Assembly (NCBI GenBank): GCA_046758005.1
Contig: JBHHZJ010000067.1
Coordinates: forward strand, 1-20,633
DNA: 20,633 nt
Direction of reading: 5' to 3'
Source: JBHHZJ01 sp046758005
GTDB lineage: Bacteria > Pseudomonadota > Alphaproteobacteria > Kiloniellales > J153
Position 1 is the first letter of the stretch. Every line of letters starts with the position of its first letter. The position numbers and the translations under genes are program-made. Under the pieces are notes generated by a model. It was not told the DNA's origin. It made no database searches and saw only the letters and a program-made list of their open reading frames with translations. This document shows, in pieces, positions 10,409 to 20,183 of this stretch.

Positions 10409-10497
10409 GCACCCGGTGGCCACAAGGATTCGCAGCGCAACGCGGCAGGTGCCGCTTCGAGGTCGAATTTCATCCCCGCTTTCCCCATATTGACCCT

Positions 10498-13455
<2,958 letters not shown>

Positions 13456-13543
13456 ACCCGGTCCCAATGGTCCGGCCGCGCCGCCGGGTGCGCCGTGGCG
13501 GCGTGGCCTGCCCAATGGTATGGTGCCCCGGCGACATTCGGGA

Positions 13544-13873
13544 ATGTTTGCCTTGTCCGCGCCATCCTGCCACGACCCCTATCTGGACCAGGTCAAGCGG
13601 ATCGTCCTGGACGCCCTGGGCGGCCGTCCCGCCACCGTCTATCTGTTCGGCTCCCACGCGACCGGCCGGGCACACAGGACCAGCGACGTAGACGTGGCCA
13701 TCGAGGCCCACGCGCCGTTGCCGCCGGATCTCCTCGCAAACCTGCGCGAGGCATTGGAGGAGAGCACGGTTCCGTACCACGTCGACATCGTCGATCTGGC
13801 GAGCGCGGACGAAGACCTGCGCGCGCGCGTCAAACGGGAAGGATTGGTGTGGAACGGCTCCGCGAACGACTGA
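13544..13873 (+). CDS. mntA: MntA-type antitoxin, minimal nucleotidyltransferase
   Basis: A 109-aa nucleotidyltransferase of the MNT family. The signature GSX10DXD is exact (GS at residues 36-37, then DVD at 48-50), and a third Asp lies in HVDIVDL (about 81). In characterised HepT-MntA pairs this enzyme AMPylates the toxin's tyrosine and neutralises it. The last 25 nt overlap the toxin gene, typical of tight co-translation. ATG 13520 would add 8 residues; neither start has a clear ribosome site, and I prefer 13544 because its length matches the family. The gene sits directly downstream of uvrA on the same strand with about 90 nt between. Confidence 0.85.
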   Translation: MFALSAPSCHDPYLDQVKRIVLDALGGRPATVYLFGSHATGRAHRTSDVDVAIEAHAPLPPDLLANLREALEESTVPYHVDIVDLASADEDLRARVKREGLVWNGSAND

Positions 13874-14250
13874 AGGTGGCCGACAAGGCGTTGTCCACGC
13901 TTGCTGAGATCGAGACGCTCGGCTTGCCGAAACAGGCCGAACGGGACGCCAAGATCATGCGTTTCGTCTACACGACCGAGGCGGTGTGGCGCGCGCTCCA
14001 ACGTTATCTGCTCGTTGTCGAAGGAATCGACCTGGGCACGCCGAAATCCTGCATGCGCGGGGCGCGCGACGCCGGTTTGTTGACCAGCGAACAGACGAAA
14101 CGGGCCTTGGCCATGATCGACGACCGAAACCTCACCGTACACACCTACAATGAAACCCTGGCCCAGCAGATCGCGGCCCGCATACCCGGGCATTTGGAAG
14201 CCATGAAATCTCTTCTGGCGGCCATGTGGACGCGGGTCCAAGGGTGCTGA
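13849..14250 (+). CDS. hepT: HepT-type toxin, HEPN-domain ribonuclease
   Basis: A 133-aa all-helical HEPN protein of the HI0074 / nucleotidyltransferase substrate-binding type. GTG 13849 is preceded by GGAAGGA about 5 nt upstream. The catalytic motif RX4HXY is intact: RNLTVHTY, Arg93, His98, Tyr100. Known HepT toxins form dimers that cut RNA, and the motif Tyr is the residue modified by MntA. Both halves of the pair therefore look functional. Other recognisable stretches are KQAERDAKIMRFVYTTEAVW and KSCMRGARDAGLL. Function in this organism (addiction module or phage defence) is not shown by the sequence. Confidence 0.87.
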   Translation: MERLRERLKVADKALSTLAEIETLGLPKQAERDAKIMRFVYTTEAVWRALQRYLLVVEGIDLGTPKSCMRGARDAGLLTSEQTKRALAMIDDRNLTVHTYNETLAQQIAARIPGHLEAMKSLLAAMWTRVQGC

Positions 14251-14355
14251 TCATGGCCGCCGGCGGCTGCGAGACGGCGCAGATCCGTGTCTCGACCGGT
14301 GACCCGGCGAACCTCGTGACTTCGCGTCGATCGCATCCCCGGGTTGTTTGGCGCC

Positions 14356-14393
14356 GGGACCGGCACTAATTTGGCCGCCATGAACTTGTCCCC
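14356..14393. repeat. Possible degenerate repeat/IS-end-like sequence
   Basis: In the 232-nt gap between hepT and the cyclase gene, GGGACCGGCACTAATTTGG begins at 14356 and GTCCCC ends at 14393, giving short GGGAC/GTCCC ends in an AT-richer patch. The GGGAC-x-GGCACT pattern resembles termini often seen at small repeats, but no transposase or second copy is present. Nothing else is assignable in the gap. Confidence 0.2.
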
Positions 14394-14482
14394 ATGCAGG
14401 CTGCCGGTTTCGGACAACGCGCCGGACGGCGCGGTGCGCGGCCGGCCGGAAGCCCGGGCGTGATGCCGGACGCACCGCCGCG

Positions 14483-15730
14483 ATGAACCGCGGTTCGGTC
14501 ATGCCCGGCCCGGACGCGCTGGTGCGCGCGGGAGAGGCGCGGGCCCGCGCGGAATCGATCGTCACCTGGCTGCTCGAGGAGGAGCGGCTGCGCGCCGCGC
14601 GCACGACGGCCCTGCTCGACCGCTTCGTCCAGCGCCTGCTCGAGGCCGGCCTGCCGCTCGACCGGGCGAGCTTGCACATTCAACAGCTCCATCCGCAACT
14701 CGCCGCGCGCAGCATCCTCTGGGACTCCGAGACGGGCGGGGCCGTGGAGATGGGCTACGAGCACAGCGTGCGCAATCGGGACGCCTTCCTCGCCTCGCCG
14801 GTCAAGGTCATCTACGAGGGCGGCGCGCCGATCCGGCGGCACCTGGAGGATCCGGCCTGTCCGATCGATTTCCCGATCCTCGCGGAGCTGACCGAGCGCG
14901 CGTGCACCGACTACGCGATCTTCCCGATGTTGTTCTCGGGCGGCGCGACCAACGCGATCAGCGTGGCCACCCGGCGCGCCGGCGGTTTCCACGACCTCGA
15001 TACCGCGATTCTCGACGAGGTTCTGCCCGCCTTCGCCGCGGTACTCGAGCTGGCGCAGCTGCGGCGAACGGCGCGCGAGCTGCTCAGCACCTACGTCGGC
15101 CCCAACACCGGCGAGCGGATCCTCAGCGGCGCGGTCAAGCGCGGCGACGGCGAGGTGATCCACGCGGTGCTCTGGTACTGCGACCTGCGCGGCTTCACCG
15201 CGTTGTCGCAGACCGAGCCGCTGGGCGATGTCATCGCACTGCTCAACGAGTACTTCGACGGGGTCGCCCGCCCGGTCGCCGCCCACGGCGGCGAGGTCCT
15301 GAAGTTCATCGGCGACGCCATGCTGGCGATTTTTCCCTGCGAAGCGACCGCTGCAGCCGTCTGCAGCGCCTGCGACGCTGCGGTGACCGCGGCCGAAGTG
15401 GCGGTCGCCAGCGTCGCCGCGCTCAACCGGGCTCGAACCGCCCGGGGCAAGGCACCGGTTCATTGCGGTGTGGCGGTGCACGTCGGCGATGTGATGTACG
15501 GCAACGTCGGCGCCGCCGACCGGCTCGATTTCACGGTGATCGGGCCTGCGGTCAACCTGGTCAACCGGCTCGAGCACCTGTGCGCCGAGCTCGACCATCC
15601 GATCGTGATCTCCGCCGACGTCGCGCGCGGTGCGCGCCGCCGGTTCCGGCCGCTCGGCCGGCACGCGCTCAAGGACATCGCCGAGCCTCAGGAGGTGTTC
15701 ACCCTGGCCGACGGCCCGGTCGTGGTCTAG
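14483..15730 (+). CDS. Class III adenylate/guanylate cyclase
   Basis: A 415-aa soluble protein that probably makes cAMP. The N-terminal half (about 20-200) is a GAF-like or family-specific sensory region, with LPLDRASLHIQQLHPQL and VATRRAGGFHDLDTAILDEV. The C-terminal cyclase domain (about 205-410) has the two metal-binding Asp residues (Asp234 in WYCDLRGFTALS, Asp278 in LKFIGDAMLAIF), the purine-selecting Lys274 and Asp349 (RLDFTVIG), and the transition-state Asn358 and Arg362 (AVNLVNRL). Lys plus Asp favours ATP as the substrate. No membrane segment is seen. Neither ATG 14483 nor ATG 14501 has a clear ribosome site. The gene follows hepT by 232 nt and is probably independent. Confidence 0.9.
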   Translation: MNRGSVMPGPDALVRAGEARARAESIVTWLLEEERLRAARTTALLDRFVQRLLEAGLPLDRASLHIQQLHPQLAARSILWDSETGGAVEMGYEHSVRNRDAFLASPVKVIYEGGAPIRRHLEDPACPIDFPILAELTERACTDYAIFPMLFSGGATNAISVATRRAGGFHDLDTAILDEVLPAFAAVLELAQLRRTARELLSTYVGPNTGERILSGAVKRGDGEVIHAVLWYCDLRGFTALSQTEPLGDVIALLNEYFDGVARPVAAHGGEVLKFIGDAMLAIFPCEATAAAVCSACDAAVTAAEVAVASVAALNRARTARGKAPVHCGVAVHVGDVMYGNVGAADRLDFTVIGPAVNLVNRLEHLCAELDHPIVISADVARGARRRFRPLGRHALKDIAEPQEVFTLADGPVVV

Positions 15731-15771
15731 GTTGGGAACCAGCGCCCCGCGCGGGCCGGAGGGGTCCGACC

Positions 15772-15960
15772 ATGTACACCGGCAAGCTGCTCTATCCCGT
15801 CGTCGGGACTGGCTCGTTCATCGTCCTGTTCTTGCTCGGCCTGTCGGTGGGCCACAACCTCGGCCTTCACATTCTCTCGATGCTGGTGCTGGCCTTCGTC
15901 TGCGGCAGCGCGGGGGCGTCCCTGGTCGTCCAGTTGGAGCGGCGCGACCGGGGGCACTGA
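15772..15960 (+). CDS. Small two-helix membrane protein, unknown
   Basis: A 62-aa protein with a strong GGAGGGG ribosome site about 8 nt before ATG 15772. Two hydrophobic helices are visible (about 8-27 and 32-51), joined by a short turn containing GHNLG; the tail LERRDRGH is charged and probably cytoplasmic. It lies 41 nt after the cyclase gene on the same strand and may be co-transcribed, so a link to cyclase localisation or signalling is possible but unproven. The family is not recognised. Confidence 0.68.
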   Translation: MYTGKLLYPVVGTGSFIVLFLLGLSVGHNLGLHILSMLVLAFVCGSAGASLVVQLERRDRGH

Positions 15961-15974
15961 GCCCCCGCTCGGGC

Positions 15975-16003
15975 TTGTCGGCCCGCGCGGGCGTGGCTAT
16001 CTG
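15975..16003 (+). promoter_or_regulatory. Candidate trmFO promoter
   Basis: TTGTCG (15975-15980), a 17-nt spacer and TATCTG (15998-16003). The spacer begins with the palindrome GCCCGCGCGGGC. The predicted start is near 16010, which would make a message from ATG 16011 essentially leaderless, or give ATG 16026 a 15-nt leader. Confidence 0.4.
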
Positions 16004-16010
16004 ACGAGGC

Positions 16011-17387
16011 ATGGACACGCGCGCGATGAGTCCCATCCACGTCATCGGCGGCGGCCTAGCCGGCAGCGAGGCGGCCTGGCAGGTGGCGCGCGCCGGCGTG
16101 CCGGTCGTGCTGCACGAGATGCGCCCGGTGCGCGGCACGGACGCCCACGTGAGCGACGGCCTGGCCGAGCTGGTCTGCTCCAACTCGTTCCGCTCCGACG
16201 ATGCGGCCAACAACGCCGTCGGCCTGCTGCACGAGGAGATGCGCCGCCTGGGCTCGCTGATCATGGCCGCGGCCGACGCCAACATGGTCCCGGCCGGCGG
16301 GGCCTTGGCGGTCGACCGCGAGGGCTTCTCGCGCGCGGTGACGGCGCGCCTGGAGGCCGACCCGTTGATCGAGATCCGGCGCGAGGAAGTGGCCGGCGTG
16401 CCGCCGGAGGACTGGGATTCGGTCATCATCGCGACCGGGCCGCTCACCTCGCCCGCCCTGGCAGAGGCGATGCGCGCGCTCACCGGCGAGGACGACCTCG
16501 CCTTCTTCGACGCCATCGCGCCGATCGTCTATCGGCACACCATCGACTTCGATACGGCGTGGTTCCAGTCGCGCTACGACAAGGGCGGGCCCGGCGGCGA
16601 CGGCGCCGATTACATCAACTGCCCGCTCGACCGGGCGCAGTACGAGGCGTTCGTCGCGGCGCTGCTGACGGGCGAGAAGACCGCGTTCAAGGAATGGGAG
16701 ACATCAACGCCCTACTTCGAGGGCTGCCTGCCGATCGAGGTCATGGCCGAGCGCGGATCCGATACGCTGCGCTACGGGCCGATGAAGCCGGTCGGGCTGA
16801 GCGACCCGCGCACGGGCCGGCGGCCCTACGCCGTGGTGCAGCTGCGCCAGGACAACGCGCTCGGCACGCTGTACAACATGGTCGGCTTCCAGACCAAGCT
16901 GAAGTACGCCGAGCAGGTCCGCATCTTCCGCACGATCCCGGGCCTGGAGCGTGCCGAGTTCGCGCGTCTGGGCGGCCTGCACCGAAACACCTTCCTCAAC
17001 GCGCCGCGGCTTCTCGATGGGACCCTGCGCCTCAAGGCGATGCCGCGCCTGCGCTTCGCCGGGCAGATCACGGGCGTCGAGGGCTACGTCGAGTCCGCGG
17101 CCATCGGGCTGCTCGCCGGGCGCTTCGCCGCGGCCGAGCGCCTGGGCCGGGCGGTCGCGCCGCCGCCGCCGACCACCGCGCACGGGGCGCTGCTCGGCCA
17201 CATCACCGGCGGCGCCGACGCCAAGACCTTCCAGCCGATGAACATCAACTTCGGGCTGTTTCCGCCGCTCGAGCCCACGGAGGGCGCGCGCCCCAAGCGC
17301 AAGGAGCGCAAGCCGGCGCTTTGCGCCCGGGCGCTGAGGGACCTCGAAGCCTGGTCCGGCGGCCCCGGCCGGCAGGCCGCGGAGTAG
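16011..17387 (+). CDS. trmFO: Methylenetetrahydrofolate-tRNA-(uracil-5-)-methyltransferase
   Basis: A flavoenzyme that makes 5-methyluridine at position 54 of tRNA, using methylenetetrahydrofolate and reduced FAD. The 458-aa product has the dinucleotide motif HVIGGGLAGSEAAW near the N-terminus, then LHEMRPVRGT, LVCSNSFRSDDAANNAVGLL, VPAGGALAVDR, GCLPIEVMAERG, LRYGPMKPVGL, the conserved NMVGFQTKLKYAEQ, GGLHRNTFLNAP, GQITGVEGYVESAAIGLLAG and MNINFGLFPPL. Length and motif order match the family. ATG 16026 (MSPIHVIGGG) is an alternative start that resembles homologues. It ends flush against the convergent NDUFAF6-like gene: stops at 17385-17387 and 17388-17390 with no base between. Confidence 0.96.
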   Translation: MDTRAMSPIHVIGGGLAGSEAAWQVARAGVPVVLHEMRPVRGTDAHVSDGLAELVCSNSFRSDDAANNAVGLLHEEMRRLGSLIMAAADANMVPAGGALAVDREGFSRAVTARLEADPLIEIRREEVAGVPPEDWDSVIIATGPLTSPALAEAMRALTGEDDLAFFDAIAPIVYRHTIDFDTAWFQSRYDKGGPGGDGADYINCPLDRAQYEAFVAALLTGEKTAFKEWETSTPYFEGCLPIEVMAERGSDTLRYGPMKPVGLSDPRTGRRPYAVVQLRQDNALGTLYNMVGFQTKLKYAEQVRIFRTIPGLERAEFARLGGLHRNTFLNAPRLLDGTLRLKAMPRLRFAGQITGVEGYVESAAIGLLAGRFAAAERLGRAVAPPPPTTAHGALLGHITGGADAKTFQPMNINFGLFPPLEPTEGARPKRKERKPALCARALRDLEAWSGGPGRQAAE

Positions 17388-18233
17388 TCAGTACCGCCCA
17401 CGCAGCCGGGCCCAAGTCAGCCGCCAGGCACGCCACGGGCTCTTGGCCTGGACCGCAGGTCGCAAGGGATCGAAATTCGACTTGCGCAGCACGGCAAGCT
17501 CCCGCTCGGCGAGCGTCGCGATCAGCAGCGCCGGCAGCGCCGCGCGCGGCACCTCGCCTCGGCCCGCCCGGGCCAGCCCCAGGTGTTCGGTCGCGCGCGC
17601 CGCGATCCGCTCGACCACCCGGCGCAGCGCCGGAGAGGAGCGGAGCTCGAACAGGTCGCCGACCTTTAACCCGGCCTCGCCCACGAGATCCTGCGGCAGG
17701 TAAAGGCGCTTCCGGCGTGCATGGAACGGCACCGCGCGCAGCAAGCCCGCGAGCGCCCAGGCGATGCCGGCGTGCCGGGCCGCGGCTTGGGCGGCGGGCG
17801 CCGCGGCGCCCAGGATTTCCAGCGCGAGCAGGACGACGCTCGCCGACGTGCCCTCGGCGTAGTCCTCGAGCGCGGGCAGGCTTTCCGGCGCCTCACCGTC
17901 GAGATCGAACTCGCGCGCGTCGATCAGGCGTTCGAAGTGGGCGCGCGACAGGCCGCGCTGCGCAACCGCCCCGGCGAGGGGACCGATCGCCTCGTGAGGC
18001 GGTGGCCTGCCCGCGTACATGGCCTCGACGGCATCGCGCCACCACTGCAGGCGGACCCGGCCGAGCATGGGCTCGCTCACCACCTCCGCTGTCTTCGCGA
18101 CCTCGAGATTGAAGGCGTAAAGCGCGAACAGCGGCTCGCGCCGCTGCGCGGGCGCGAACAGGCAGGTCAGGTAGCGGTCATGATCGTAGCACCGGACCTG
18201 CTCGGCGCAGTACGAAAGCGCGGGGCCAGCCAT
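17388..18233 (-). CDS. NDUFAF6-like protein, squalene/phytoene synthase family
   Basis: A 281-aa cytosolic or membrane-associated helical protein of the trans-isoprenyl diphosphate synthase fold. Order of landmarks: DRYLTCLFAPAQRREPLFAL, NLEVAKTAEVVSE, LGRVRLQWWRDAVEAMY, RLIDAREFDLD, LEDYAEGTSASVVLLALEIL, and LLRAVPFHARRKRLYLPQDL. The Asp-rich DXXXD motifs that bind diphosphate in true squalene or phytoene synthases are not evident. The arrangement instead resembles mitochondrial NDUFAF6, a complex I assembly factor, so I infer a non-enzymatic respiratory-assembly role. ATG 18233 starts the conserved part; no ribosome site is visible. Database labels may simply read phytoene synthase. Confidence 0.8.
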   Translation of the reverse strand: MAGPALSYCAEQVRCYDHDRYLTCLFAPAQRREPLFALYAFNLEVAKTAEVVSEPMLGRVRLQWWRDAVEAMYAGRPPPHEAIGPLAGAVAQRGLSRAHFERLIDAREFDLDGEAPESLPALEDYAEGTSASVVLLALEILGAAAPAAQAAARHAGIAWALAGLLRAVPFHARRKRLYLPQDLVGEAGLKVGDLFELRSSPALRRVVERIAARATEHLGLARAGRGEVPRAALPALLIATLAERELAVLRKSNFDPLRPAVQAKSPWRAWRLTWARLRGRY

Positions 18234-18376
18234 GGCGAGGTTGGTAACGGATCGGCCGCGTTCATGGAAGCGCGGTGGGCGCGGCGCACGGTCCCTCGGA
18301 CGGCTTTCCTTACACGCGGCAAGCCGCACCAAGCCCGGCTCGGATACGCATGCTGGCTCCGCCGGATCGCTTTCGC

Positions 18377-18513
18377 TAGAGCGGATCGTGATTGATTGGA
18401 ACCACTTCGCGGTTCCAATCAATCACGTGAATCCGCTCTATACATTACAGTTGGAGCAGATCCGGGTCGATGAATCGCCTTCGGGCGATTCTCATCGACC
18501 CGGATTTGCTCTA
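18377..18513. repeat. Paired palindromic element D (TAGAGC ends)
   Basis: The first palindrome runs from TAGAGCGGAT (18377-18386) to ATCCGCTCTA (18431-18440). Its inner arms TGATTGATTGGAACC (18389-18403) and GGTTCCAATCAATCA (18411-18425) pair perfectly. A 12-nt AT-rich link follows. The second runs from GGAGCAGATCC (18453) to GGATTTGCTCTA (18513), with a long stem capped by AATCGCC-TTCG-GGCGATT, a very stable tetraloop. Both share the end pattern GAGC(G/A)(G/A)ATC, and the unit as a whole begins TAGAGC and ends GCTCTA. It lies in the 318-nt divergent gap between the NDUFAF6-like and MFS genes; the remainder (18234-18376) shows nothing I can assign. Confidence 0.85.
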
Positions 18514-18551
18514 GGGTCCACCATCACCCATGAACGCGAATTCGCACCGGA

Positions 18552-20078
18552 ATGTGGACCGCCATCAGATCGTCCTGGACGCTGTTCATCGGGATGACCG
18601 TTCTGATGGTGAGCCACGGGATGCTCGGCACGCTTCTCACCCTTCGCGCCGCGGGGCTGGGCTTTGGCGAAACGGTGATCGGCGTCGTGCAGTCCGCCTA
18701 TCCGGTCGGCGCTTTCATCGGCTGCGTGGCCGCACCACCGCTCGTGGCGAAAGTCGGTCACGTGCGAACCTTTGCGACGCTTGCCTCCGTTGCCAGCGCC
18801 GCCTCCCTCGTTCATATCGTGACCTTCGACCCCTGGAGCTGGGGTGCCATGCGCGTGCTGTTCGGATTCTGTTTTTCCGGGCTCTACGTGGTCGCCGAGA
18901 GCTGGCTGAACGGGCGCGCCTCGAACGAGAACCGGGCAAGCCTGCTGTCGATTTACTTCATCATCCAGACCGGCGGCCTGGCGCTAGGCCAGGCGTTTCT
19001 GAGCCTGTCGAGTCCGGACGGCGTGCTGCTTTTGGTCGTCGCCTCGATTCTGATCTCGCTGTCTCTGGTGCCGGTCCTCACCTCGGCAAGCGCGTCGCCG
19101 CCCTTCGTGGTGCCGGAGCGAATCTCGCTTGGCGAGCTGTTCCGGCTCTCGCCCATGGGGCTTTCGGGGGCCCTTCTCAACGGCGTCACTCAGGGCGCGC
19201 TCTATGTCGTGCTGGCACTTTACGGTCGCGCGATCGGGCTTGATGCCGGTGCGATCGGCGCGCTCATCGCCGCCAGCGCCTTGGGCGGGATGCTGCTTCA
19301 ATTCCCGCTCGGCCACCTGTCGGACCGCATCGACCGCCGACTTGTCATCACCGGGGCGGCGGGCCTCGCCGTCCCCGTCTGCCTTGCCATGGCCGTTTTC
19401 GGCGGATCAGCAGGTTCCGTCTATTTGATTTATGCGGGCGTGGCCCTGATCGGCGGGTTGACCCTTCCGATCTATTCGCTGTGCGTCGCGCACACCAACG
19501 ACTATCTCCGTTCGTCGCAGATCGTGGCCGCCAGCGGCACGCTTGTGCTCGTGTTGAACGCGGGGATCGTGCTCGGCCCGACGCTCGGCTCCTACATGAT
19601 CGAGCGCGTGGGCCCCGAGGGCCTCTTCCTTATGCTGGCCGTGGTGCAAGGGCTTACCGTCATCACCGCGCTCTTTCGACTGTGGCGCGGCCGCGCGCCC
19701 GCCGAGGAACGCGGTGCCGCCGTCGCGTTCGCGCAACATGCGACCCCCCTGGCGGCCCGGCTCAACCCCGGGGCACCCGACGAGACGGGCGGCGGGCGTT
19801 TCACAGCTGCGTCGCGTGGGACCTCAGGGGCTGACCCGAACTCACAGGGTGCCGCGGTGTCGCGGCCGACGACCGCTCACAGTGTGAGGACCACGATCGC
19901 ACGTCTCAGTACCATCGCGGCAATCGAGACCGGCGGCGGCCCCTGCGGCGTTCGCGCATGGCGGCGAGTATCGCGTGCCGGCCCCATGCGCCCATGCGCC
20001 AAGCGCTTGGCAAGCGGCCCGGCAATCCGTAATGTCTGCCTGGGTGGACCGGCCTTGCCCGGCAGGACCGCATCGTGA
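18552..20078 (+). CDS. MFS transporter with an anomalous C-terminal extension
   Basis: A 508-aa inner-membrane transporter of the major facilitator superfamily, YcaD-like. Twelve hydrophobic segments fit residues ~10-385. Landmarks: GFGETVIGVVQSAYPVGAFIG, the A-like loop in the second half (GHLSDRIDRRLVI), LFGFCFSGLYVVAESWLNGR and IGGLTLPIYSLCVAHTNDYL. The substrate is unknown. Conserved sequence seems to end near PLAARLNPGAPDE (about residue 415); the remaining ~95 residues are Arg/Ser/Thr-rich with no recognisable pattern and look like translated non-coding DNA. Loss of the normal stop or a frameshift near 19800 is likely. ATG 18552 fits the family N-terminus, but the ribosome site is poor. 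Element D ends 38 nt upstream. Confidence 0.85.
   Translation: MWTAIRSSWTLFIGMTVLMVSHGMLGTLLTLRAAGLGFGETVIGVVQSAYPVGAFIGCVAAPPLVAKVGHVRTFATLASVASAASLVHIVTFDPWSWGAMRVLFGFCFSGLYVVAESWLNGRASNENRASLLSIYFIIQTGGLALGQAFLSLSSPDGVLLLVVASILISLSLVPVLTSASASPPFVVPERISLGELFRLSPMGLSGALLNGVTQGALYVVLALYGRAIGLDAGAIGALIAASALGGMLLQFPLGHLSDRIDRRLVITGAAGLAVPVCLAMAVFGGSAGSVYLIYAGVALIGGLTLPIYSLCVAHTNDYLRSSQIVAASGTLVLVLNAGIVLGPTLGSYMIERVGPEGLFLMLAVVQGLTVITALFRLWRGRAPAEERGAAVAFAQHATPLAARLNPGAPDETGGGRFTAASRGTSGADPNSQGAAVSRPTTAHSVRTTIARLSTIAAIETGGGPCGVRAWRRVSRAGPMRPCAKRLASGPAIRNVCLGGPALPGRTAS
19998..20011. repeat. 14-nt perfect palindrome inside the MFS 3' extension
   Basis: GCCAAGCGCTTGGC is self-complementary. With the CTCACA-G-TGTGAG dyad at 19876-19888 and the adjoining direct repeat CCCATGCG x2 (19984-19999), it adds to the impression that this stretch is regulatory or intergenic rather than coding. 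Confidence 0.4.
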
Positions 20079-20127
20079 TGGGGAGATCAATATCCCTGCC
20101 ACCGGTAGGGTCTATTTGCAATTCAAC

Positions 20128-20151
20128 CCACAATATCTTGTGATATTGTGG
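20128..20151. promoter_or_regulatory. Perfect inverted repeat upstream of the PuuD-like gene
   Basis: CCACAATATC (20128-20137) and GATATTGTGG (20142-20151) pair perfectly over 10 bp around TTGT. The site ends 32 nt before ATG 20184, in an AT-rich stretch that differs from its surroundings. It may be a repressor operator or a 5' leader stem. A TTGCAA hexamer at 20116-20121 could be a -35, but no matching -10 stands out. Confidence 0.5.
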
Positions 20152-20183
20152 ATTATCAATCGAGTTGCGGGAAGGGTCGAACG

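Noticed and set aside
13849..14250. 251-aa frame beginning at 13495
   Set aside because: The first ~118 codons are out of frame with mntA and lack a family match; the HEPN protein starts at GTG 13849 with a good ribosome site.
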